A program made the translations under genes and the position numbers. The notes under the pieces were generated by a model. That model searched no databases and had not been told where the DNA came from. It saw only the letters and a list, made by a program, of their open reading frames with translations. Shown in pieces: positions 38,543 through 46,663 of a stretch of DNA of 64,000 nucleotides (position 1 is its first letter; each line of letters opens with the position of its first letter). The stretch comes from Comamonas testosteroni (GTDB taxonomy: Bacteria; Pseudomonadota; Gammaproteobacteria; Burkholderiales; Burkholderiaceae_C), in NCBI GenBank assembly GCA_008727115.1, contig CP044131.1:3472001-3536000 (forward strand), written 5' to 3'.

Positions 38543-39403
38543 GTGAAACTGCCCACCTCTCTTCAACGACTGAGCACGCTGCAACTGGCGCTGGGCGTCT
38601 CGATTGCCGTCCACGCCGTGCTGCTGACCATTCGGTTTGTAGATCCGGAGCGCTTTGAGCGCGTGTTTCAGGACACGCCGCTGGAAGTGATTCTGGTCAA
38701 TGCCCGCGCCAATGAGACCCCGGACAAGGCGCAAGCCATTGCCCAAACCTCGCTGGCGGGTGGTGGCGATGCCGACAAAGGCCGGGCTACCAGCCCCATG
38801 CCCTACTCGGCACTGACCAGCGTCGGTGACGACTTCGAGGAAAAGCAGCGCCAGATCGACGCCATGCAGGAGCAGCAGCACCAGTTGCTGACCCAGTTGC
38901 GCCAGCAAGTGGCGGCGCTGCCTCCCATCGACCCACGCTTGTCCGCCGACGCCAAGGTGCAGGAGGCGCAGGAAGAAAAGCGCCTGCAGCTCATCAAACT
39001 GCTGGCCGAGATCGAAAAGCGCATCAACGAAGAAAATGCCCGTCCCAAGAAACGCTACATCAGCCCCGCCACCAAGGAAGCTGTGTACGCCGTCTACTAC
39101 GATGCGCTGCGCCGCAAGGTGGAAGACAAGGGAACGGAAAACTTCCCCGAGAACAAGGGCAAGAAGCTGTATGGCGAACTGGTCATGATCCTGACCGTGA
39201 ACCACGATGGCCGAGTGCTTGCGACCGAAGTCGTGCAAGGCTCGGGCAACCGCATGCTGGACACCCGCGCCGAAGCCATTGCACGTGCCGCTGGTCCCTA
39301 TGGTCACTTTGGCCCGGCAATGCGCGCCAAGGCCGACCAGATTGCGGTGGTCTCGCGCTTTCGGTTTACGCGGGAGCAGACTCTTGAAACGGATGTTCGC
39401 TAG
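38543..39403 (+). CDS. TonB-like energy transducer protein
   Basis: A 286-residue periplasm-facing protein with one N-terminal membrane helix (LQLALGVSIAVHAVLLTIRF; SxxxH motif typical of TonB anchors). A coiled-coil central part (EEKQRQIDAMQEQQHQLLTQ) and a C-terminal TonB/TolA-type domain (about 195-286, YGELVMILTVNHDGRVLATEVVQGSG) follow. The start is GTG. No ExbB/ExbD genes are here, so the partner is unknown. Between the RNase gene and aroE, this order is familiar in Burkholderiales. The double-hairpin repeat starts two bases after its stop. Confidence 0.85.
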   Translation: MKLPTSLQRLSTLQLALGVSIAVHAVLLTIRFVDPERFERVFQDTPLEVILVNARANETPDKAQAIAQTSLAGGGDADKGRATSPMPYSALTSVGDDFEEKQRQIDAMQEQQHQLLTQLRQQVAALPPIDPRLSADAKVQEAQEEKRLQLIKLLAEIEKRINEENARPKKRYISPATKEAVYAVYYDALRRKVEDKGTENFPENKGKKLYGELVMILTVNHDGRVLATEVVQGSGNRMLDTRAEAIARAAGPYGHFGPAMRAKADQIAVVSRFRFTREQTLETDVR

Positions 39404-39404
39404 C

Positions 39405-39533
39405 CTCCCCCTGAGCGGCTTTGCCGCTTCCCCCTCTCTGGCTTTGCTTCGCAATGCCGGAGGGGGACGACACCATCGCTGCGGGGGCGGCCCTTGCTTG
39501 GTGTCTCTTTGTTGGGCCGCGCCAGTTTTAGAG
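39405..39533 (+). repeat. Post-stop double-hairpin repeat, copy 4
   Basis: Begins right after the TonB-like stop: CCTCCCCCTGAGCGGCTTTG, CCGCTTCCCCCTCTC...GGAGGGGGACGACACC, and a long tail with GCGGGGGCGGCCCTTGCTTG. It is the longest and most complete copy and fills most of the gap to aroE. Confidence 0.85.
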
Positions 39534-39561
39534 GGCATAGCCCCTGCCCAAGCTTTTCAAT

Positions 39562-40428
39562 ATGACAACGACTCTTGACTCCTACTGCGTCACAGGCAAC
39601 CCTGTGGCCCATAGCCGATCGCCCTGGATTCATGCGCGCTTTGCCGAGCTGACGGGCCAGCCGGTGCAATATGACCGGGCTCTGGTGCCACTGGACGGCT
39701 TTGCCGACTTTGTACGCGACTTTGCCGCGCAAGGTGGCAAGGGCTGCAATGTGACCGTGCCCTTCAAGCTTCAGGCCGCCGAGCTGGCCACCAGCGCCAG
39801 CGAGCGTGTGCGGCTGGCCGGTGCGGCCAACACCCTGGTCTTTAGCGACAGCAGCATTCATGCCGACAACACCGACGGCCTGGGTATCGTGGCAGACATC
39901 ACCCGCAATGCTTGCATCGCCATCGCCGGGAGCGATGTGCTGCTGCTGGGTGCGGGCGGCGCAGCAGCAGGCGCACTGGGCTCGCTGCTGGAGCAAAAGC
40001 CCCGCCGCCTGGTCGTGGTCAATCGCACCCATGCCAAAGCGCAGACTCTGGTGAAACAGCATGAAGCCATTGCTTCGCTACATAAAGTAGAGCTGATAGC
40101 GCTTGACAGGAAAGAGCTTGAGGCCGATTTGACTCAAAATTTCGACATCGTCATCAACGCCACGGCCAGCAGCCTGGCAGGGGCTGATGTGCCAGCCCCC
40201 ACATCGGTACTGCACGCGCGCACTCTGGCCTACGACATGATGTACGGCCCCGCCGCCCAGAATTTTCTGGACTGGGCCAGCAGCCATGGCGCGCTCGCCC
40301 GCGACGGACTGGGCATGCTGGTCGAGCAAGCTGCTGAGTCCTTTGCCCTGTGGCGCGGTGTGCGTCCGCCATCGGCGCAGGTGCTGGCCGAGCTGCGCGA
40401 GCTGCTGAAGGCAGAAGCTGCACACTGA
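39562..40428 (+). CDS. aroE: Shikimate 5-dehydrogenase
   Basis: A 288-residue NADPH enzyme reducing 3-dehydroshikimate. SYCVTGNPVAHSRSPWIH binds shikimate, Lys69 in NVTVPFK is catalytic, NTDGLG carries the paired Asp, LLGAGGAAAGALGSLL is the NADP loop and VVNRTHAKAQ the adenosine-phosphate contact. Residues about 175-193 (HKVELIALDRKELEADLTQ) are encoded by DNA matching the dispersed comamonad repeat also seen at 63.38 kb, an apparent in-frame insertion or exaptation between two cofactor-domain strands. mtgA follows after 15 bases. Confidence 0.95.
   Translation: MTTTLDSYCVTGNPVAHSRSPWIHARFAELTGQPVQYDRALVPLDGFADFVRDFAAQGGKGCNVTVPFKLQAAELATSASERVRLAGAANTLVFSDSSIHADNTDGLGIVADITRNACIAIAGSDVLLLGAGGAAAGALGSLLEQKPRRLVVVNRTHAKAQTLVKQHEAIASLHKVELIALDRKELEADLTQNFDIVINATASSLAGADVPAPTSVLHARTLAYDMMYGPAAQNFLDWASSHGALARDGLGMLVEQAAESFALWRGVRPPSAQVLAELRELLKAEAAH
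40084..40140 (+). repeat. Copy of the comamonad GATAGC repeat inside aroE
   Basis: AGCTGATAGCGCTTGACAGG, then AAAGAGCTTGAGGCCGATTT, then GACT. The reverse complement of 63378-63430 reads GATAGCTGCTAGCGCTTTGT, ATAAGCGTTAGAGGCATATT, TGACT, in the same order and spacing. The copy is read through in frame by aroE. Confidence 0.75.
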
Positions 40429-40443
40429 GGGCCCGCCTCCACC

Positions 40444-41163
40444 ATGAAAGCGCTTGGCCGTCTATTGCTGCTGGTGCTCTGCGCCGGCCTGCTGCTTCAG
40501 CTGTTTTTTGCAGCTCGCATCGCAGTCATGGCATGGATTGATCCAGAGTCAACCACTTATCAGCGCTCCGAAGCCTGGCAGCTTGCGCATAGTGAAACGG
40601 GCCTGCGCTGGCGCCAGCAGTGGGTCGATTACGCACAGATTTCCACCAACCTCAAGCGGGCCGTGATCGCCTCTGAAGACGCGGGTTTTATGGATCACCA
40701 CGGCGTGCAGTGGGATGCCATCCAGAAGGCTTACCAACGCAATGCGAAGGCGGAAGCCAAAGCTGAAGCCAAGGCCGTCAACGCAAAGCCCGCCAAGGTC
40801 TATGGCGGCTCCACCATCACCCAGCAATTGGCCAAGAACCTGCTGCTCTCGGGTGAGCGCAATATGCTGCGCAAAGGGCAAGAGTTGCTTCTCGCACAAT
40901 GGCTGGAGCTGACACTGAGCAAGCAGCGCATTCTGGAGCTCTACCTCAACAATGTGGAGTGGGGTCAGGGCGTGTTTGGCGCAGAAGCCGCCGCCCAGCA
41001 TTACTTTCGCAAGAGTGCTGCCCAGCTCAATGCCGCCGAAGCGGCGCGGCTGGCGGCCATGCTGCCAGCACCCAAACGCTTCGAGAAAATGCCGCAGTCG
41101 CGCTATCTGGCGCAGCACAGCCGCACCATCGCCCGATACATTCCGATGATCAGCCCTCCCTGA
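40444..41163 (+). CDS. mtgA: Monofunctional peptidoglycan glycosyltransferase
   Basis: A 239-residue GT51 enzyme that polymerises lipid II glycan strands at the membrane. It has one N-terminal membrane helix (about 5-30) and the catalytic Glu78 in AVIASEDAGFMDHHGV. GGSTITQQLAKNLLLS and RKGQELLLAQWLELTLSKQRILELYLN are the other GT51 blocks. A Lys/Ala-rich insert lies at about 100-117 (AKAEAKAEAKAVNAKPAK). Its TGA stop is the TGA of the double-hairpin repeat (CCCTCCCTGAGG), so the repeat supplies the end of the protein. Confidence 0.95.
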   Translation: MKALGRLLLLVLCAGLLLQLFFAARIAVMAWIDPESTTYQRSEAWQLAHSETGLRWRQQWVDYAQISTNLKRAVIASEDAGFMDHHGVQWDAIQKAYQRNAKAEAKAEAKAVNAKPAKVYGGSTITQQLAKNLLLSGERNMLRKGQELLLAQWLELTLSKQRILELYLNNVEWGQGVFGAEAAAQHYFRKSAAQLNAAEAARLAAMLPAPKRFEKMPQSRYLAQHSRTIARYIPMISPP

Positions 41164-41228
41164 GGCGCTACGCGCTCTCCCCCAGGGGACGACACCTTCA
41201 ACTCGGTGCCCCTGACTTGCGCCGCAGT
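41155..41228 (+). repeat. Post-stop double-hairpin repeat, copy 5 (contains the mtgA stop)
   Basis: CCTCCCTGAGGCGCTACGCG, CTCTCCCCCAGGGGACGACACC and a tail CTCGGTGCCCCTG. It is more diverged than the others, with hairpins GGCGC-TAC-GCGCT (imperfect) and CCCC/GGGG. Confidence 0.7.
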
Positions 41229-41274
41229 CTGATTCGACAGCGACTCGCAAACGGACACATGGATAATTGCAAGC

Positions 41275-41823
41275 ATGCGCATTCTAGGAATCGACCCCGG
41301 CCTGCAGACCACGGGCTTTGGCGTCATCGACATGGAAGGCCAACGGCTCACTTATGTGGCCAGCGGCACCATCCGAACCAACAAGATGGAACTGGGCGAC
41401 CTACCGGGCCGCCTCAAGGTACTGTTTGACGGCATCTCCGAGGTCGCTTCACGTTATCAGCCCCAGGTCGCTGCGGTGGAAATCGTCTTCGTCAACGTCA
41501 ACCCCCAGTCCACCCTGCTCTTGGGCCAGGCCCGCGGCGCGGCACTGACGGCACTGGTCAACGCCAATCTGGCCGTTTCGGAATACACCGCGCTGCAAAT
41601 GAAAAAGGCCGTGACCGGCCATGGCCGAGCTGCCAAGAATCAGATCCAGGAGATGGTCAAACGCCTGCTGCAGCTGCCCGGCTTGCCCGGACCCGATGCG
41701 GCCGATGCGCTGGGTCTGGCCATCACCCATGCCCACGCCGCCGCCGCCATGGGGCTGATGGCCAAGTCCACCGAGCTGCACCGCAAGCAGCATGCCATGT
41801 ACCGCGCAGGACGGGTGTACTAA
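41275..41823 (+). CDS. ruvC: Holliday junction resolvase RuvC
   Basis: A 182-residue endonuclease that cuts Holliday junctions with RuvAB. Acidic catalytic residues by comparison are Asp7 ([12 protein letters not shown]), Glu69 ([12 protein letters not shown]), Asp141 and Asp144 ([14 protein letters not shown]). The stop codon and last codons lie in the first unit of a 14-base tandem repeat. ruvA and ruvB, which follow in many relatives, are absent here; a terminator follows instead. Confidence 0.96.
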   Translation: MRILGIDPGLQTTGFGVIDMEGQRLTYVASGTIRTNKMELGDLPGRLKVLFDGISEVASRYQPQVAAVEIVFVNVNPQSTLLLGQARGAALTALVNANLAVSEYTALQMKKAVTGHGRAAKNQIQEMVKRLLQLPGLPGPDAADALGLAITHAHAAAAMGLMAKSTELHRKQHAMYRAGRVY

Positions 41824-41865
41824 GACGGGTGTACTAAGACGGGTGTACTAAGACGGGTGCACTAG
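41810..41865 (+). repeat. 14-bp tandem repeat over the ruvC stop codon, four units
   Basis: GACGGGTGTACTAA occurs three times in perfect tandem, then once as GACGGGTGCACTAG. Each unit carries an in-phase or shifted TAA/TAG; the first contains the ruvC stop. Confidence 0.93.
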
Positions 41866-41993
41866 GAGAGCGGCCAACATTTCCAACAAGCTACCGGTTT
41901 GTATGGGAGACGAAATGCTCCCGCACGACAAGGCTAAGTGGCGACACCCAAGGGCTGACTGTCTTCCGCATCACAGGCCTTCCTTGCCTGCAT

Positions 41994-42022
41994 AAAAAAG
42001 CCGTGACATGTCACGGCTTTTT
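41994..42022. terminator. Bidirectional terminator between ruvC and the RcnB-like gene
   Basis: AAAAAAGCCGTGACATGTCA followed by CGGCTTTTT. The palindrome AGCCGTGACATGTCACGGCT is flanked by A and T tracts. Confidence 0.88.
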
Positions 42023-42037
42023 GCTGTGGGGTGTTTC

Positions 42038-42466
42038 TTAATAGGTGCTCAGCACCATGGAAGCAATCACACCCGTGGCAATTGCGACCAGCAAGTAGTC
42101 ACCGCCATTTTGAATCCAGTGATAACCGCGTGGCGGTGCCGAGAGGTGATGGCCACGCCAGTCATTCACCACATAGTGCTGACTGCGATACTGGGGCGGT
42201 ACGCGACTGCCTTTGTGCCAGTTATGGTCAGGTCCGCCACCACGACGACCGTTGTCGTGACGCTCCATGCGACGATCATCATGCTTTTTAACGCGGTGAT
42301 CATGTCGGCCACGCTCATCGTGGCGACCACTGTGGCGAGCATCCTGCTGACCATGGCCTTTGCCATGACCCGAAGAATGGTTTGGTTGCGCCTGTACGGC
42401 AAGGCTGCCCAGGCAGAGACAGGCTGCAACCGATGCACAAAGAATGCGAGAGCTCAGATGAGACAT
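42038..42466 (-). CDS. RcnB-like periplasmic protein
   Basis: A 142-residue secreted protein with a signal peptide (MSHLSSRILCASVAACLCLG, cleavage near AVQA-QP). The middle is rich in His, Arg, Asp and Gly (about 25-95, HGKGHGQQDARHSGRHDERG) and could bind metal ions. The C-terminal RcnB-like segment is YVVNDWRGHHLSAPPRGYHW with QNGGDYLLVAIATGVI. Enteric RcnB influences nickel/cobalt homeostasis; no rcnA is near, so the role is uncertain. I start at MSHLSS, nine codons into the frame. Confidence 0.82.
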   Translation of the reverse strand: MSHLSSRILCASVAACLCLGSLAVQAQPNHSSGHGKGHGQQDARHSGRHDERGRHDHRVKKHDDRRMERHDNGRRGGGPDHNWHKGSRVPPQYRSQHYVVNDWRGHHLSAPPRGYHWIQNGGDYLLVAIATGVIASMVLSTY

Positions 42467-42594
42467 GGTCTTCCTTTCTGAAACAAGGCCCACGCTTGAT
42501 CACGTGAGCCATGCTGCATCTTCAACGCTTCTGTCGGCCTCGCAAGCAAAAACGACTGGCTTTACTCTTTTTTGCCTGCCATTTACACAATCAA

Positions 42595-42650
42595 ATACAG
42601 CTGCAGACAGCTTGAATCAAGCGCCAGCAGCTACATTTTCAAGAGCAACC
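42595..42650. repeat. Degenerate copy of the comamonad GATAGC/GCGCTTG repeat
   Basis: AATCAAGCGCCAGCAGCTAC; its reverse complement GTAGCTGCTGGCGCTTGATT matches the TAGCTGC-GCGCTTGA core of the copies at 27.84 and 63.38 kb. It lies between the small membrane protein gene and the RcnB-like gene. Confidence 0.5.
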
Positions 42651-42659
42651 ATCTCCCCA

Positions 42660-42836
42660 TCAGATGATTCGCCCGACGAACATCACGGCAAAAAAAGCCA
42701 GAGCTGCAATCACCGTCCACTTGAACAGCAAAAAGCCAAAGCGCTTGTACTGCACTTTCCCGGTTCCCAGATAGAAGGCAAAGCTCAGTGCCGAAGCAAG
42801 AATCAGAAGGGTAGCCAACCAGCGAAAGATCAGCAT
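42660..42836 (-). CDS. Small two-helix membrane protein downstream of lpxC
   Basis: A 58-residue frame: MLIFRWLATLLILASALSFA starts a first helix, then YLGTGKVQYKRFGFLLFKW, then a second helix ending FFAVMFVGRII. Codon use is like the neighbours, hydrophobic segments are well formed, and it starts nine bases after the lpxC stop on the same strand, so it is probably co-transcribed. Small proteins of this kind are found behind lpxC in related bacteria as far as I recall; the function is unknown. Confidence 0.75.
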   Translation of the reverse strand: MLIFRWLATLLILASALSFAFYLGTGKVQYKRFGFLLFKWTVIAALAFFAVMFVGRII

Positions 42837-42845
42837 ATTGCCCGC

Positions 42846-43769
42846 CTACCAGGCCTGCACCGGCAGGGCAAAACCCTGTGGTGCCTGTCGTTCGCTCTCG
42901 AAGGTCACGATTTCCCAGGATTCAGGCTGGGCCATGATGGCACGCAGCAGCTTGTTGTTCAGACCGTGACCCGAGCGAAAAGCGCTGTAGGCGCCCAAGA
43001 TGGGCTTGCCGATCAGATACAGGTCACCGATGGCATCAAGAATCTTGTGCTTGGCAAACTCGTCGTCATAGCGCAGGCCGTCGCTGTTCAGCACCTTGTA
43101 GTCGTCCATGACGATGGCATTGTCCAAGCCACCGCCCAGCGCCAGACCATTGTTGCGCAGCATTTCCACATCCTTGGTGAAGCCAAAGGTGCGAGCACGG
43201 GCGATATCGCGCGTGTAGTTGTCCAGCCCCATGTCGAACTCGACGCACTGCCCGGTAGAGTCCACGGCAGGGTGAGCAAAGTCGATCTCGAAGCGCAGCT
43301 TGAAGCCGTGATAAGGGTCAAAGCGCGCCCACTTGAGGTTCTGGCCTTCGCCTTCACGCACTTCGACGGGACTTTTAATGCGGATAAAGCGCTTGGGAGC
43401 CTTTTGCAGCTCAACGCCTGCGCTTTGCAGCAAAAACACAAACGAGGATGAAGACCCATCGAGAATCGGGACCTCTTCGGCGGTGATATCGACATAAATA
43501 TTGTCGATACCCAGTCCAGCGATAGCGGACATGAGGTGCTCCACCGTATGCACCTTAGCATCGCCGCTGCCAATGGTCGATGCCATACGGGTATCGGTCA
43601 CGGCCTCGGCGGAAATCGGAATATCCACAGGCTCAGGCAAGTCCACCCGACGGAACACGATGCCGGTATCAGGCTGGGCAGGGCGCAGTGTCAACTCGAC
43701 ACGCTGGCCGCTGTGCAGGCCCACGCCTACGGCACGGGAAATAGTCTTGATGGTGCGTTGCTGAAGCAT
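42846..43769 (-). CDS. lpxC: LpxC, UDP-3-O-acyl-N-acetylglucosamine deacetylase
   Basis: A 307-residue cytoplasmic zinc deacetylase, the committed step of lipid A synthesis. Zinc ligands are His78 in HTVEHLMSA and the His/Asp of [17 protein letters not shown] near 237-241, with the active-site His in [11 protein letters not shown]. It starts [21 protein letters not shown]. It is downstream of ftsZ, as usual in this cluster, but separated by a repeat and a hairpin, so it may have its own promoter. Confidence 0.97.
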   Translation of the reverse strand: MLQQRTIKTISRAVGVGLHSGQRVELTLRPAQPDTGIVFRRVDLPEPVDIPISAEAVTDTRMASTIGSGDAKVHTVEHLMSAIAGLGIDNIYVDITAEEVPILDGSSSSFVFLLQSAGVELQKAPKRFIRIKSPVEVREGEGQNLKWARFDPYHGFKLRFEIDFAHPAVDSTGQCVEFDMGLDNYTRDIARARTFGFTKDVEMLRNNGLALGGGLDNAIVMDDYKVLNSDGLRYDDEFAKHKILDAIGDLYLIGKPILGAYSAFRSGHGLNNKLLRAIMAQPESWEIVTFESERQAPQGFALPVQAW

Positions 43770-43786
43770 GGCTGTATTTTAAATGG

Positions 43787-43824
43787 GACAACCCCGAGCA
43801 GGCATAGGCCGTCTCAGGGTTGTC
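43787..43824 (-). promoter_or_regulatory. Hairpin in the lpxC 5' region
   Basis: GACAACCC (43787-43794) pairs with GGGTTGTC (43817-43824), 22 bases between the arms, 18 bases upstream of the lpxC start. No T tract follows on the minus strand, so it is either a 5'-UTR structure or a weak terminator of the ftsZ transcript. Confidence 0.4.
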
Positions 43825-43934
43825 TTAATCGCTGCGATACAGCGAACTGATGAAGGCCTCAGTGCTTAACGCGCCAAAGGCCTTTGCGGCTGACCACGAC
43901 TCATCTTGGAACAAGCATGCTCCAAGTCAGGGAA

Positions 43935-44020
43935 GCCGAGCAAGGGCCGCCCCGCAGCGAGGGCTTCGTCCCCCTCCAGCGAAGCGAGAGAGGGGGAAGC
44001 GGCAAAGCCGCTCAGGGGGT
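43935..44020 (-). repeat. Post-stop double-hairpin repeat, copy 6 (behind ftsZ)
   Basis: On the minus strand it begins one or two bases after the ftsZ stop: CACCCCCTGAGCGGCTTTGC, CGCTTCCCCCTCTC...GGAGGGGGACGAAGCCC, ending GCGGGGCGGCCCTTGCTCGG. It separates the dcw cluster proper from lpxC. Confidence 0.85.
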
Positions 44021-44021
44021 G

Positions 44022-45215
44022 TTAATCAGCCTGCTTGCGCAGGAATGCAGGAATCTCCACATCATCCATACCGCCAGACGCCAGGGCGCTCACGCGCTCC
44101 GAGGCCTGGGTGCGGTTGGTGCGCCATACGCTGGGTACATTGGTATTGGCAGTGCCAAAGTCCACGCCGCCCAGCGGAGGCAGGCCCACCGCCACGTTGT
44201 CGGTACCGGTACGCAGACCGCCTTGCACCACCTGGATGTTTTGGCGACGCACATTGGGGCGCGACAGGCCGGTGGCTACCACGGTCACGCGGATCTCGTC
44301 ACCCAGCGAATCATCGTAGGCAGCGCCGTAGATCACATGCGCATCGGGCGATGCGTAGGCATTGATGGTGGACATGGCCAGACGCGACTCGGACAGCTTC
44401 AGGCTGCCCTTGGCCGCTGTCACCAGCACCAGCACGCCCTTGGCGCCGGACAGGTCAATACCTTCCAGCAGCGGGCAGGCAACGGCCTGCTCGGCAGCGA
44501 TACGAGCGCGATCAGGACCGGCAGCCTTGGCCGTGCCCATCATGGCCTTGCCGGGCTCGCCCATCACGGTACGCACGTCTTCAAAGTCGACGTTCACATG
44601 GCCGTACTCGTTGATGATTTCGGCAATGCCGCCCACGGCGTTCTTCAGAACATCGTTGGCATGGGCAAAGGCCTCGTCCTGGGAGATGTCGTCACCCAGC
44701 ACGTCGAGCAGCTTCTCGTTGAGCACAACGATCAGCGAATCCACATTGGCTTCCAGCTCGGCCAGACCGGAGTCGGCATTCTGCATGCGGCGGCCACCTT
44801 CCCACTCGAAAGGCTTGGTCACCACACCCACAGTCAGAATGCCCATTTCCTTGGCCACTCGTGCGATCACAGGCGATGCACCGGTACCCGTACCACCACC
44901 CATGCCAGCTGTAATGAACAGCATGTGTGCGCCTTCGATGGCCGCACGAATATCGTCCACAGCCAGCTCAGCAGCCTCGCGCCCCTTCTCCGGCTTGCTG
45001 CCTGCACCCAGGCCGCTGCCACCCAGGTGGATGGTGCGGTGGGCGCGGCTGCGCAACAGAGCTTGAGCATCGGTGTTAGCCGTGATGAATTCAACGCCTT
45101 GAACGCTGCGTTCAATCATGTGGTCAACGGCGTTGCCGCCGCCGCCGCCGACGCCGATCACCTTGATCTGCGTGCCTTGGTTGAATTCTTCGGTTTCAAT
45201 CATGTCGATAGGCAT
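44022..45215 (-). CDS. ftsZ: Cell division GTPase FtsZ
   Basis: A 397-residue tubulin homolog that forms the Z ring. The GTP-binding tubulin signature GGGTGTG is at 106-112, with GVGGGGGNAV and NTDAQAL preceding and the T7 loop region NVDFEDVRTVM. After a linker the conserved C-terminal peptide DDVEIPAFLRKQ binds FtsA. I start at MPIDMIETEEF; the frame is open to 45266. ftsA lies 146 bases upstream. Confidence 0.98.
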   Translation of the reverse strand: MPIDMIETEEFNQGTQIKVIGVGGGGGNAVDHMIERSVQGVEFITANTDAQALLRSRAHRTIHLGGSGLGAGSKPEKGREAAELAVDDIRAAIEGAHMLFITAGMGGGTGTGASPVIARVAKEMGILTVGVVTKPFEWEGGRRMQNADSGLAELEANVDSLIVVLNEKLLDVLGDDISQDEAFAHANDVLKNAVGGIAEIINEYGHVNVDFEDVRTVMGEPGKAMMGTAKAAGPDRARIAAEQAVACPLLEGIDLSGAKGVLVLVTAAKGSLKLSESRLAMSTINAYASPDAHVIYGAAYDDSLGDEIRVTVVATGLSRPNVRRQNIQVVQGGLRTGTDNVAVGLPPLGGVDFGTANTNVPSVWRTNRTQASERVSALASGGMDDVEIPAFLRKQAD

Positions 45216-45361
45216 GGTGGTGCTCCTGTTCTCTGTTGGTGGTTTGTCGCTGCTGTGGAAAATCAATCGTGAACTCTTGAGGCATTCGCGGTCTTCGTCG
45301 CCGATACCGCGAAAAATCCATCTGTGGCGGCCCTGTGATGAACATGCGATAGGTGTCCATA

Positions 45362-46591
45362 TCAGAAGTTCCCCACAATGAAGTCTTTGAAGCGCCCAAA
45401 GGCGGTCTTCATGGAGCCGCTCTTTTGAGCGACCTTGTAGCCGCGCATGCGTGCCAGGCGTGCTTCATCGAGCAAGCCCATCACGGTGGCGGCACGGGGC
45501 TGAGCGACCATGTCGGACAGCGCTCCGGAATATTTGGGCAGGCCACGGCGAACGGGCTTGAGGAAAATATCCTCACCCAGCTCGATCATTCCCGGCATGA
45601 CAGCGCTGCCGCCCGTGAGCACGATGCCCGAGGACAGCACTTCTTCGTAGCCCGATTCGCGAATGACCTGCTGCACCAGCGAGAAGATTTCTTCCACGCG
45701 CGGCTCGATCACACCGGCCAGAGCCTGCTTGCTGATCATGCGAGGGCTGCGGTCACCCAGGCCCGGTACTTCGACCTGGGCATCGGGGTCGGCCAGCAGT
45801 TGCTTGGCGTAGCCGCTTTCAACCTTGATGTCTTCGGCGTCCTTGGTAGGTGTGCGCAGCGCCATGGCGATGTCGCTCGTGATCAGGTCACCAGCGATTG
45901 GGATCACTGCGGTGTGGCGAATTGCTCCACCGGTGAAGATGGCCACATCGGTTGCACCCGCGCCGATATCGACCACCGCCACACCCAGTTCGCGCTCGTC
46001 GTCAGTCAGCACGGCCTGGGCCGATGCCAGCGGGTTGAGCAGCAGTTGCTCGACTTCCAGGCCGCAGCGGCGCACGCATTTGATGATGTTTTCGGCCGCG
46101 CTCTGGGCGCCGGTCACGATATGGATCTTGGCTTCCAAGCGAATGCCGCTCATGCCGATGGGCTCGCGCACCTCATGGCCATCGATGACGAATTCCTGCG
46201 CCTCCACCAGCAGCAAGCGCTGGTCAGACGAGATATTGATGGCCTTGGCGGTCTCCATCACACGCGCCATATCGGTCGCCGTGACTTCCTTGTCCTTGAT
46301 CGCCACCATGCCGCTGGAATTCAGGCCGCGAATGTGGCTGCCGGTGATGCCTGTACATACGCGCTGAATCTTGCAGTCAGCCATCAGCTCGGCTTCTTTG
46401 AGTGCCTGCTGAATGCTCTGCACCGTGGCGTCGATGTTCACCACCACACCACGCTTCAAGCCATTGCTGGGAGCCACACCCAAGCCTGCCAGCTTGAGCT
46501 CGCCATTGGACATCACCTCGGCGACCACCGCCATGACTTTGGCTGTGCCGATATCCAGCCCAACAATCACATCCTTGTATTCTCTTGCCAT
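45362..46591 (-). CDS. ftsA: Cell division protein FtsA
   Basis: A 409-residue actin-like ATPase that tethers FtsZ to the membrane. VGLDIGTAKVMAVVAEV is the phosphate-1 loop, VVDIGAGATDVAIFTGG the phosphate-2 loop and GIVLTGGSAVMPGMIEL the adenosine motif. The C-terminal amphipathic helix is GRFKDFIVGNF. I start at MAREYKDVIVG; the longer frame to 46663 is not conserved in style. ftsQ ends 72 bases upstream. Confidence 0.97.
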   Translation of the reverse strand: MAREYKDVIVGLDIGTAKVMAVVAEVMSNGELKLAGLGVAPSNGLKRGVVVNIDATVQSIQQALKEAELMADCKIQRVCTGITGSHIRGLNSSGMVAIKDKEVTATDMARVMETAKAINISSDQRLLLVEAQEFVIDGHEVREPIGMSGIRLEAKIHIVTGAQSAAENIIKCVRRCGLEVEQLLLNPLASAQAVLTDDERELGVAVVDIGAGATDVAIFTGGAIRHTAVIPIAGDLITSDIAMALRTPTKDAEDIKVESGYAKQLLADPDAQVEVPGLGDRSPRMISKQALAGVIEPRVEEIFSLVQQVIRESGYEEVLSSGIVLTGGSAVMPGMIELGEDIFLKPVRRGLPKYSGALSDMVAQPRAATVMGLLDEARLARMRGYKVAQKSGSMKTAFGRFKDFIVGNF

Positions 46592-46663
46592 ATCAGCTTC
46601 CGCCCCCGATAGGTTCTGTCTTGTCTTTATGTGCGCCTTGCATCTTTGCTCCTTCGTCCCCAC

